Below, piece after piece: positions 1 to 7,305 of a stretch of 18,762 nt of DNA. Source of the DNA: JBFWVD01 sp050246915 (GTDB lineage: Bacteria > Actinomycetota > Acidimicrobiia > Acidimicrobiales > Ilumatobacteraceae). Made by a program: the position numbers and the translations under genes. The stretch covers positions 1-18,762 of the forward strand of contig JBFWVD010000087.1 of the NCBI GenBank assembly GCA_050246915.1, in the 5' to 3' direction. The notes beneath the pieces are model-generated. The model was not told the DNA's origin. It searched no databases and saw nothing but the letters and a program-made list of their open reading frames with translations. Every line of letters begins with the position of its first letter. Positions within the stretch are counted from its first letter, which is position 1.

Positions 1-2
1 GC

Positions 3-113
3 CGCCTCGGCCGAGAAGGAGCCCCTGGGCCGGGTCGCCCGAAGGTGCTCTATCGCATCGATGTCGACCGTCTGGCCGCCGAGGTCAAGACCGTGGCCCT
101 CGACGACGCGTGA
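3..113 (+). CDS. 3' end of an unidentified plus-strand gene (partial)
   Basis: A reading frame enters from the left edge and stops at TGA 111-113, giving about 36 C-terminal residues. The last part reads GRPKVLYRIDVDRLAAEV and ends LDDA. Third codon positions are almost all G or C, as expected for this genome. A Gly-Arg-Pro followed by Leu-Tyr-Arg and a short acidic strand resembles the wing of a winged-helix regulator, but that is only an impression from a short tail. No start, promoter or domain can be judged, because the rest lies outside the window. It could also be a remnant. Confidence 0.4.
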   Translation, partial: RLGREGAPGPGRPKVLYRIDVDRLAAEVKTVALDDA

Positions 114-625
114 CGAATGCGGGCGCACACGCCGGCAAGAGGGACGAGCGACCAGGGCCATATGAGTCCGTAGCGGCAAACCACCTGTTCGATGATGTCT
201 GCTCCGGTTCGGTTGCAGATGTCCAGTGCCTCGCGAACGAGCAGCGGGATCAGAGGGTTGCTCGCGCCGCACAATTTCGTGGGCCGCGGCCTGAAGAACG
301 AGTGCACGCGCGAGAAATATCGGGGTTCAGATGCGCCGGCTCGCGTCGGCGGCACGTCCAGCGTCGTCGCAGCGCGTGCGCAGTCGCCGTACGCGGGCGC
401 GAGCTGCGCCAGCGCGACGTCGACCGGAAAGCTGACGCCGTGGCCCTGCACACGGCGAGGCGACCCGAAAAGGGCTCGAGCACCCTCAGCCAGCTCGCTT
501 GCGACGTCGCGGGTGTCGGTCACGTCCGCTGCGTTGGCCAAGCACATCATTGCGGGTGTTACTCGAGATGTCGGGAACTGCCGCCGCGTGGGCTCGGGAG
601 AGGCTGCGCAGGAGCACTTGGGCAT
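50..625 (-). CDS. Hypothetical protein or gene fragment
   Basis: This is a 191-codon minus-strand frame starting at ATG 625; ATGs at codons 26 and 27 are alternative starts, and none has a clear ribosome binding site. I do not recognise the family. It is kept because about four fifths of codons from residue 27 to about 160 end in G or C, and because residues 110-160 look like folded protein (NPLIPLLVREALDICNRTG followed by an Ile/Val/Trp-rich stretch). The last 21 codons run antisense into the gene ending at 113. That suggests the true C-terminus was lost and the frame now reads on to a chance stop. A short inverted repeat lies just upstream at 632-651. It may be a shadow or a relic. Confidence 0.35.
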   Translation of the reverse strand: MPKCSCAASPEPTRRQFPTSRVTPAMMCLANAADVTDTRDVASELAEGARALFGSPRRVQGHGVSFPVDVALAQLAPAYGDCARAATTLDVPPTRAGASEPRYFSRVHSFFRPRPTKLCGASNPLIPLLVREALDICNRTGADIIEQVVCRYGLIWPWSLVPLAGVCARIRHASSRATVLTSAARRSTSMR

Positions 626-631
626 TGCTGC

Positions 632-651
632 GCTCGCCGGCTCCGGCGAGC
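632..651. repeat. Perfect 9-bp inverted repeat with 2-nt centre
   Basis: The arms GCTCGCCGG (632-640) and CCGGCGAGC (643-651) are perfectly complementary around CT. No T-run follows on either strand, so a standard intrinsic terminator is not indicated. It lies 7 nt upstream of the putative minus-strand start at 625, where it could be an operator or a 5' hairpin. Its function is unknown. Confidence 0.45.
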
Positions 652-1189
652 CATCGCCAGCGCGCGCGGCACACGGCGACTGACGGGTTCGCTTGGTCAG
701 CCGACCTGATGAGGTGGATCTGAGGCTGCCCCGGAAGCAGTGGGCGAGGGGGGACTTACTGACCGGTCACCGGGAGGTTGCCCGTGCTGAGTAGCACGCA
801 TGGGTCAACCTCCTCGACTGTCCAGCATGGCCGAGGCCAACCCTCAGATCAACCCGCGACGTCCTCAGACACAGCGCTGGAGGGCGCCCGATCTTCGATC
901 GACATGAAGGACTCGAGTTGCAGCAACGTGAAGACGGAAGCCGGAGCTGCGCGTTGGCGACAACCCTGGGGATGATGCTCCTCGGCGACAAGGAGGCCAG
1001 TGGGAATGTCGATCATGCCGAGCGCGCCCCGGCGTCAACCGCGGTGGACGGCCTCGAGTGAAGGTCAGGAGCCCCGGTGCCGGGTCACGCCCGATGGGCG
1101 AAACGCGAGAATCCAACTCCACGGAGCGATCCTCGTGCGCCACCGCATCGACCCGATGCACGGACGGTGCTCGCTGCAGGATCGGTCAC
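652..1189. other. Gene-poor stretch, no convincing gene
   Basis: About 540 bases lie between the left-hand reading frame and the end of the Type ISP gene. Short open frames exist on both strands, but none has both a good start and convincing protein sequence. The best is a 55-codon minus-strand frame at 849-1016. The clear structure here is the long hairpin at 773-813, listed separately. I saw no tRNA, insertion-sequence end or CRISPR pattern. Confidence 0.5.
773..813. repeat. Long imperfect hairpin (about 16 paired bases)
   Basis: GGAGGTTG (773-780) pairs with CAACCTCC (806-813), CCC (781-783) pairs with GGG (802-804), and GTGCT (784-788) pairs with AGCAC (793-797) around a GAGT loop. Two bulges, one base (805) and four bases (798-801), sit on the 3' side only. 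No T-tract follows on either strand. It could be a structured RNA, a recombination or transposition end, or a bidirectional transcription barrier. The sequence alone does not decide. Confidence 0.5.
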
Positions 1190-4100
1190 CTAGACCTCCA
1201 GACTCGGCAGCCCGTCGATGATGTCGAGCGTGCGCATCGCCACGGTGACGACGCGGCCGAGGAGGTCAAGGATGTAGGTAGCGTCGTTGTGCTCGATGGC
1301 CCATTCGTTGGGGTCATTGCGGATGCCCGACGCCTTGTCGGTACGGACTCTGTTCGATTCCATCACCCACCCGATCGCCGACCGTGACCCCAGCTCGTAG
1401 CCGTAAGCCCGCTCGGGGATGGCCCCGACGGTGATCCAGTCGTTGTAGATGATCCGGCTTCGGTCATCGACCTTGGTGCCGTTGGCGTCGAGTGGGTCGG
1501 CGACCTTCGGGTGCTTCATCTTGAGGACGCGGTAGGCATCGGCGTGCTCGGGATCGAAACCGGCGGTGTAGGTGAGGGCGAGCTCCGGCCAGGGCTCGAC
1601 GCACTCGTACTCAGTGTGCAGGTGGGCTAGCTCTCGGCCAGCCTTCGAGAAGGCCCAGAAGTCCTCGGCCGTGGCCACCTGCGGGATACGAGGGAGCGAC
1701 TTCTTAAGGTCCGCCGCGTAGGCCCTGCGGTAGTCGGGCGAGTGAAGGATCCCGTATACGTAGAAGAATACGTCGTCTTTCTCGATCGCTGCATCCAGTG
1801 CCCGGTATAGGGCGAGTGCGTGATCGGTGACGTTATGCTTCCAGCCTGAGGGCTCGGCGCCGTCGAAGAGATCGAGACGTACGTCGCTACCTGGCCGCTC
1901 AACGTGGAGTACCCGGCGAGGGAAGCAGACCGTGCCATCTGGCCAGAAGTGAAGATCGGGCTGGTGGGAAACGGCGAGCGTCGCGAAGGGTGCACGTGAC
2001 CCTGGGGTTCCGGAGGTGATCGCCAGATTGTCGGTCTGTGGGTCGGGGAAGATGTGCGGTAACTGCCCGACCCTGGCGTTGAGTCGTCGGCCGGTCTCCA
2101 CCCAGCGGAGATGGAAAGGACGATAGGTCGACACGTTGACGTGTCGATCGGCATCGCTATACCGGACGCCGCGTACGACATCGGCGAACGCGTTGCTGGT
2201 CCAACTGAAGCGGGTTGGGTCCTTGTCGACGTGGTCTGCCGCAGCCTTGGTGCGTTGAGCGAGCGAGCCGGTGATGGCAGCACCGCTTCCGGCATATGAC
2301 TCCGCGGCGCTGTTGAACGCATCGATCATCCGGCTCACGTTGGAGTCGAGCGCCGATCTGCTGCTGTTGTAGTTCCACGCGTCGCGACCCGACGCCAACC
2401 CGAGGGACCGGCTCGCGAAGATCGACTGACCCGAGTCGTCGTGCAACGGCAGGTGCTTTGTGAATGATTCAGAGCGCTGGTTGATCCAGTCGCCCGACAG
2501 GTTCGGCGTGATGGATGACCAGGGAAGGTCGCTCAGGCGTGGCTGTACCCCGTCTCGAGCGGCCAGCGCGTCCTCGACGAGCTTGAGCTTGTCTTCGCGC
2601 GAAAGACTGTCACCGATGTCGAGGTAATGCACGCGAGCCCCGGCCGCTAGCGGGCCGGGCTCTCTGACCAAGATCATGATGGCAACGCCTGCCTGACTCC
2701 CCGACTCGAAAATCTTGCCGCCCTCTCGGCGCCAATCCCCTTCACGTTGGTTGCCGCGCAGGTTGACGACGTAGATGTGATGGAAGTCCGCGGCGAGGGC
2801 GAGCCTCACGCCGTCCAGCGAGCCGGAATCGACATAGCCGCTGTTCGTCACGAACGCGACGACGCCCCCGTCGGCCGAGGGAAGGAGTCTGTCAGTCGCC
2901 CAGCGAATCGCTCGGACGTACGAGTCGTAGAGCTTCCGTTTCAGCGTCGCTGTCGAGCGCGCCCCGTAGGTAGCGGCGATCGATGAATCGAGCCGTGGGT
3001 AGTTCAGGTTCGCGTTGTCGTCGTTCGCAGTGTCCTGGCCACCTGAATATGGCGGGTTACCAAAGATGACTCTGATGTCGAGGCCCCGCTGCCGCGTTGC
3101 CCGGGCGTTGTTGACGGGAAACACGTCCCAAGCGCCCGTGCCTTCGCCGGTCTCGCCGAGCTGAAACGTGTCCGTGAGGACGACACCAGGGAACGGCACA
3201 TAGCCCGGGTCTGCTCCTGTCACGCCAGCGCTCACCTGACGGTATGTCGCCTCGATATTGACCGCGGCGATGTAGTAGGCGAGAAGCAGGATCTCGTTGG
3301 CGTGGAGCTCGTCAGTGAACTTACGCTCAAGGTCCTCGGGACGAACGAAGCCCGATTGGAGCAGTCGCGTGACGAAGGTGCCGGTACCGGTGAAGGGGTC
3401 GAGCACGTGCACACCCTTGTCGGAGAGGCTGGCGCCGTCGAAGTGTTCTACGAGCGCCGCCTGAGTCGCACGGATGATGAAATCGACGATCTGAACCGGT
3501 GTGTAAACGATACCGAGCGACTCCGCGACCTTCGGGAAGGCCAGCTTGAAGAAGCGCCCGTAAAGGTCCTTGATGATCTTCTGGCGGGCTTCGCCGTCAT
3601 CCGGATGGATCCCCTCGACCCGTCGACGGATCGACGCGAAGAAGTCCCCGAGCTGTCCGGTCTCGGTGTCGAGGTTGTGCTGGTCGAGGACGTCGACCAT
3701 CGCCGACATGGCGACGGATACAGGGTTCGCCTCGGCGAACCGATCGTCACCGAAAAGTGCCTCGAAGATCGGTCGAGTAATGAGGTGCTGGGACACCATC
3801 GAGACGGCGTCGTCTCGTGAGATGCTGTTGTTGAGCGTGGCGCGAAGCTCGGCGAGGAACTCCTCGAACGCCTTCGCCGCGGCGTCGTGCCGATCGAGGA
3901 TGGTTGTTATCCGCGTCTCGTGACGGGCCGCTATCGCGGCCACGTCGCGAGCCCAGTCCTCCCAGTAGGTGCGGGAACCGACCTTTTGGACGATCTTCGT
4001 GTAGATCGCGCCGGTCCACTCCTCGTACTCGAACAGGCGTCCTTGGGCCTCGGACCCATTCCCGGCGCCGATGATGTCGACGGGGATCACCTTGATCTTT

Positions 4101-6049
4101 TCGTTCGGGTCGGTGCCCGGCTTCGTCGAACCGAGGGCGATGCGGTTGATGTAGGCGTTGAAGCGCTCGTCGTGCGCGCGCAGCGCTTGGAGGACCTCCC
4201 ACACGGCGTCGTAGTCGGCGTTCTTGTCGAGAGCAGTGGCGGGGTCGAGGCCTGCCGTGATGGCGATCGGCAGGATCACGTAGCCGAGTTGCTTGCCGGG
4301 CGGCTTGCGCATCACACGGCCGACCGCCTGGACGATATCGATCTTCGAGCGCCGTGGTGTGAGGAACATCACGGCATCGAGCGCAGGGACGTCGACGCCC
4401 TCGGTGAGGCACTTGGCGTTGGTGAGCACGCGGCACTCGCCGTCGGGAGGGGTCTCCTTCAGCCAGCGGATGTCGGCGCGACGGCTGCTGATCTTGGTGG
4501 TGCCATCCACGTGACGGGTGGGGACGGCCAGCCTCGCAATCTGCTCGCCGCCGGGACCGGCCTCACGCTGGTCGAAGTACGCTTCGGCCACCTGCTCGAA
4601 CTGTTGGGCGAACCTCTCCGAGTCGGCGATCTTCGACCAGAACGCCACTGCCCGTTGCATGATCGGCTCGTGGCCGGTGAAGCCGGCACCGGCGGCGCCA
4701 GGCAGCTTGGCCAAGCCCGAGAGACAGCCGACAAAGCGGGCCACGTCCGGCAGACTCAATTCACCATTCGTCGAGAGCAGATCCTGGAAGGACTCGCTCA
4801 CCGCCGCTTCGTCCACGGTGAGGATCAGCACCCGGTAGTCCGCGAGAAGCCCCTGCTCAACGGCCTCGCCGAAGCCCAGCCGGTGGAACTCTTCGCCAAA
4901 GAACTCTTGGTCGTCCATCGAGGCGAGGACGGCGTCGGCTTCCTTGGCCGCATCGGCGGCCAAAGGCTTGAACAGCCGTGGGGTCGCAGTCATATAGAGC
5001 CGCTTGGCCGCAGGGATGACGGCGTTGTCGTGTACCAGCGCGAACGTGCTGTCCTCGCCCTTGACGCTGGCCAGCCCCGCGGTGCGGTGCGCCTCGTCAC
5101 ACACCACGAGATCGAAGGTGTGACCGGTGGCGGCCTGCATGTCGGCCACCACCTGGATCGACTGGTAGGTGGAGAACACCACCGTCATCTCGTTGACGTC
5201 GAGCTTGTCGACACCAGCCCCGATGAGCGCCATGTGGTCGGTGGTGGGAGGCACGACGAGATCGTGCGGGGTGGCGTTCTCACCTTCGATTGGTTTGCCT
5301 GCGGTGGCGTCAGAGCAGACGGCGAAGGGTCGGATAGGCACAGTGCACTCCGCCGTCCATTCCTTGAGGGACTGCGCGACGAGTGCAATCGAGGGCGCAA
5401 GGAAGAGCACCGACTTGCCGGCGCCGGCATGCTCCTCGGCGATGCGCAACGCGGTGAACGTCTTGCCTGTGCCGCACGCCATAATCAGCTTGCCGCGGTC
5501 GCCCTTCTCGAAGCCGACCCGAATGGCGTCGACGGCCCTGACTTGGTGCGACCACAACTCCTTGCGAGCTGTCGGCTTGAGACCCGTCGGGTTCGTGACG
5601 TCGTACGACGACCAATCGACGGTCATGGCCTCGAGGTCGTCGATACCGATCCGCTCGACCGGAATTGCGTGGCCCTCGAGGGACTTCTCGGCATTGGCCG
5701 ACCACAGGTCGGTGGTGGCCACAATGATGCGACGCGACCACTGCTTCTGGCCCGAGAGGGCGACGAAGGAGTCGATCTCCTCCTTCGTCAGCGTCGCCGT
5801 GGGCGCATAGCACTTGCACTGGATCGCGATCAGGCGGCCTTCCGAGTCACGCGCCACCAGATCCACGCCGATGTCGACGCCGCTCCGGCCCGGCCAGTCC
5901 ATCCATCTCCACACCTCGGAGAACTGCTGCCGGAAGGTCCGATCGGTCTGGAAGGCATGGAGCATCAGCCGCTCGAACCGATCGCCCTTGTCGTGCTCGT
6001 CGGTGGCGATCGCTCTGATGTCGGCCAGCACCTGCTCGACCGCCGTCAT
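1190..6049 (-). CDS. Type ISP single-chain restriction-modification enzyme
   Basis: A 1619-aa protein combines cutting, translocation and methylation in one chain, as in LlaGI/LlaBIII (about 1570-1580 aa). Residues 1-145 form an Mrr-like nuclease with D63 and Q77-C-K79. The SF2 helicase follows: Walker A ACGTGKT 191-197, DEAH 318-321, TAT 354-356, and motif VI QAVGRVMR 574-581. After a coupler, an N6-adenine methyltransferase shows TPVQIVDF (850-857), motif I DPFTGTGTF (884-892) and motif IV NPPY (998-1001). The remainder should be target recognition; the tail with SAIGWVMESNRVRTDK and DLLGRVVTVA is typical of the family. In known members it methylates one strand of a 6-7 bp site and loops DNA until head-to-head enzymes collide and cut. 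ATG 6049 is preceded by an ideal ribosome binding site. No frame break is visible and all catalytic motifs are intact, so it should be active. Its recognition site cannot be read here. Confidence 0.96.
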   Translation of the reverse strand: MTAVEQVLADIRAIATDEHDKGDRFERLMLHAFQTDRTFRQQFSEVWRWMDWPGRSGVDIGVDLVARDSEGRLIAIQCKCYAPTATLTKEEIDSFVALSGQKQWSRRIIVATTDLWSANAEKSLEGHAIPVERIGIDDLEAMTVDWSSYDVTNPTGLKPTARKELWSHQVRAVDAIRVGFEKGDRGKLIMACGTGKTFTALRIAEEHAGAGKSVLFLAPSIALVAQSLKEWTAECTVPIRPFAVCSDATAGKPIEGENATPHDLVVPPTTDHMALIGAGVDKLDVNEMTVVFSTYQSIQVVADMQAATGHTFDLVVCDEAHRTAGLASVKGEDSTFALVHDNAVIPAAKRLYMTATPRLFKPLAADAAKEADAVLASMDDQEFFGEEFHRLGFGEAVEQGLLADYRVLILTVDEAAVSESFQDLLSTNGELSLPDVARFVGCLSGLAKLPGAAGAGFTGHEPIMQRAVAFWSKIADSERFAQQFEQVAEAYFDQREAGPGGEQIARLAVPTRHVDGTTKISSRRADIRWLKETPPDGECRVLTNAKCLTEGVDVPALDAVMFLTPRRSKIDIVQAVGRVMRKPPGKQLGYVILPIAITAGLDPATALDKNADYDAVWEVLQALRAHDERFNAYINRIALGSTKPGTDPNEKIKVIPVDIIGAGNGSEAQGRLFEYEEWTGAIYTKIVQKVGSRTYWEDWARDVAAIAARHETRITTILDRHDAAAKAFEEFLAELRATLNNSISRDDAVSMVSQHLITRPIFEALFGDDRFAEANPVSVAMSAMVDVLDQHNLDTETGQLGDFFASIRRRVEGIHPDDGEARQKIIKDLYGRFFKLAFPKVAESLGIVYTPVQIVDFIIRATQAALVEHFDGASLSDKGVHVLDPFTGTGTFVTRLLQSGFVRPEDLERKFTDELHANEILLLAYYIAAVNIEATYRQVSAGVTGADPGYVPFPGVVLTDTFQLGETGEGTGAWDVFPVNNARATRQRGLDIRVIFGNPPYSGGQDTANDDNANLNYPRLDSSIAATYGARSTATLKRKLYDSYVRAIRWATDRLLPSADGGVVAFVTNSGYVDSGSLDGVRLALAADFHHIYVVNLRGNQREGDWRREGGKIFESGSQAGVAIMILVREPGPLAAGARVHYLDIGDSLSREDKLKLVEDALAARDGVQPRLSDLPWSSITPNLSGDWINQRSESFTKHLPLHDDSGQSIFASRSLGLASGRDAWNYNSSRSALDSNVSRMIDAFNSAAESYAGSGAAITGSLAQRTKAAADHVDKDPTRFSWTSNAFADVVRGVRYSDADRHVNVSTYRPFHLRWVETGRRLNARVGQLPHIFPDPQTDNLAITSGTPGSRAPFATLAVSHQPDLHFWPDGTVCFPRRVLHVERPGSDVRLDLFDGAEPSGWKHNVTDHALALYRALDAAIEKDDVFFYVYGILHSPDYRRAYAADLKKSLPRIPQVATAEDFWAFSKAGRELAHLHTEYECVEPWPELALTYTAGFDPEHADAYRVLKMKHPKVADPLDANGTKVDDRSRIIYNDWITVGAIPERAYGYELGSRSAIGWVMESNRVRTDKASGIRNDPNEWAIEHNDATYILDLLGRVVTVAMRTLDIIDGLPSLEV

Positions 6050-6060
6050 CGATCACCTCC
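6050..6060 (-). promoter_or_regulatory. Full-length Shine-Dalgarno of the Type ISP gene
   Basis: On the minus strand, GGAGGTGATCG directly precedes ATG 6049. The first ten bases are a perfect complement of the conserved 16S rRNA 3' tail (GATCACCTCC). This fixes the start codon and predicts efficient initiation. Confidence 0.7.
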
Positions 6061-6070
6061 ACACGACTCG

Positions 6071-6100
6071 GCCATAGGGCGAGTCTGGCATGGAGCCCAA
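6071..6100 (-). promoter_or_regulatory. Candidate promoter for the Type ISP gene
   Basis: On the minus strand, TTGGGC (6100-6095) and TATGGC (6076-6071) are separated by 18 bp, about 20 bp before the ribosome binding site. The match to a housekeeping promoter is moderate. Transcription from the TIGR02391-like gene upstream, across the 225-bp gap, is the alternative. Confidence 0.3.
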
Positions 6101-6274
6101 CGGCATCACCGGTTCACCGACGCCGCACGCTGCGTCTCGCTCCGTACGATGGTGGGCCTGTAGGGAGGAGGGCGACATGCGTCCGCGACCTTCGACCTAT
6201 GAGACGCCCGTTGGCGGTGTGGAGCGGCCCGTGATCGGCTGCGCGTAGGGCGGCGACCGGTCCAGCGCGCTTGG

Positions 6275-7045
6275 CTAGGGCAAGGGCAAGGGCGGCCCGT
6301 CGAGGCGCCGCTCGACCTTGTCGAGTAGCCGCATCAGCAAGTCCCCCAGGTAGATGACTTCCGCCGCTTCGGCGGGATCGTCATAGCTGACCGTGCGATG
6401 ACTCGCCGGGTTCTTGAACGCTCCGATCCCTCCCACGAACAAGCTCATCAGGGCGACCTGCTCGCCGCCGTCGGCTCCGGTGTCGGTCAGCGGACCGGCA
6501 CTGCCGTCGGACTTCGCCGGAGCGAATGCCTCATGCATCAGTTTCGTGCCGAGCAACGAGTCCGGCTTGGCTGAGAGGGCTCGCACTCGCACTTCGACTT
6601 CCTTCATCGCCGCGAATGCGGCCGTCTCGAAGTCGCCACGCTCGAACACCGGCCGAACCTTTGGTTCGATGAGTCGGTGTAGACCGAACGGCATCAAGTC
6701 CTCGGTGACGATCTTAGTCGCAGCGAGTGGATCGGCGGCGAGGCTCCGTCCCCGTTCGGTGAGCCGTGACCATCCTGAATCCTGAGCGGGCATCGGGCCG
6801 ATGAGACCGTGCGACACCATCCATGCCCAAGCATCGCTCATTCGTGCCAGGAGCGCGTCGACATCCGGCTCGCGGTTCTGCTCGAATGCGTGCTTCGCGC
6901 CGTTGAACGAGTTGTGGGCGCTGAGCGCGCCCGTGCTCGTGGCGAGTTGTGGTAGCCAGCGAAGGGCGATCTCGGCCGTCGTCAACGTTCTCAGCTCTGC
7001 CGGGTCGAGCGGCCCCGAGTAGCGCATGATGTTGACCGGTTGCAC
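6275..7045 (-). CDS. TIGR02391/Ymh-like family protein
   Basis: A 256-aa soluble protein. The C-terminal half matches the TIGR02391 (Hypoth_Ymh) pattern: residues 131-155 (RPVFERGDFETAAFAAMKEV, then EVRVR), GPLTDTG at 184-190, and FVGGIGAFKNPASHR at 203-217. The Asn-Pro...His-Arg end of that motif recalls the helical HEPN-type RNases of abortive-infection proteins, but catalysis is not established for this family. The N-terminal half (about 20-100) may be a small winged-helix-like unit, which is uncertain. The start used is GTG 7045; ATG 7027, six codons in, is equally possible because neither has a clear ribosome binding site. It lies on the same strand 225 bp before the Type ISP gene and may be cotranscribed with it. 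Family membership is fairly secure; the function is unknown. Confidence 0.8.
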   Translation of the reverse strand: MQPVNIMRYSGPLDPAELRTLTTAEIALRWLPQLATSTGALSAHNSFNGAKHAFEQNREPDVDALLARMSDAWAWMVSHGLIGPMPAQDSGWSRLTERGRSLAADPLAATKIVTEDLMPFGLHRLIEPKVRPVFERGDFETAAFAAMKEVEVRVRALSAKPDSLLGTKLMHEAFAPAKSDGSAGPLTDTGADGGEQVALMSLFVGGIGAFKNPASHRTVSYDDPAEAAEVIYLGDLLMRLLDKVERRLDGPPLPLP

Positions 7046-7207
7046 CAGCCCAGGCTATGGCTGTCGAGCGGTTGACGCGAGCGCCGGTTTGCTGACGTGT
7101 CGCGATCACCACCGTGATAGAGCGGCGAGCGTCGAGACTCGACGAGCCTCCCATCGACCAGGATGCGATTGTCCCGAGCCGCTATCTCCCGCGACGCCGG
7201 TCGACCG

Positions 7208-7224
7208 TCGAGCGCTCCGCTCGA
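7208..7224. repeat. 7-bp inverted repeat with 3-nt loop
   Basis: TCGAGCG (7208-7214) and CGCTCGA (7218-7224) are perfectly complementary. They lie in the 260-bp gap between the nuclease gene, which ends at 7306 on the minus strand, and the TIGR02391-like gene. The place suits a transcription end or an operator. No T-run follows, so termination is only a guess. Nothing else was recognised in this gap. Confidence 0.35.
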
Positions 7225-7305
7225 TCACCGGGTCGAATCCCGCGGCTAGGTTCGCCCCGGTGGCCAGCTATGTCGGCCCGATAAGCACGTGCGGTCACAG
7301 GATCA

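Noticed and set aside
849..1016. 55-codon minus-strand frame (MIDIPTGLLVAEEHH...)
   Set aside because: Short, with no good ribosome binding site and no recognisable family. Kept only as a possibility within the gene-poor stretch.
1190..6049. Reading the large enzyme as a Type I, BREX or DISARM component
   Set aside because: Nuclease, helicase, methyltransferase and recognition regions are in one 1619-aa chain in the Type ISP order, and no separate HsdM/S, PglZ or DISARM partners are present.
3887..6163. Long open frame on the plus strand (758 codons)
   Set aside because: It is exactly antisense to the helicase and nuclease part of the Type ISP gene and is rich in Arg/Gly/His/Leu without domains, a typical shadow in GC-rich DNA.
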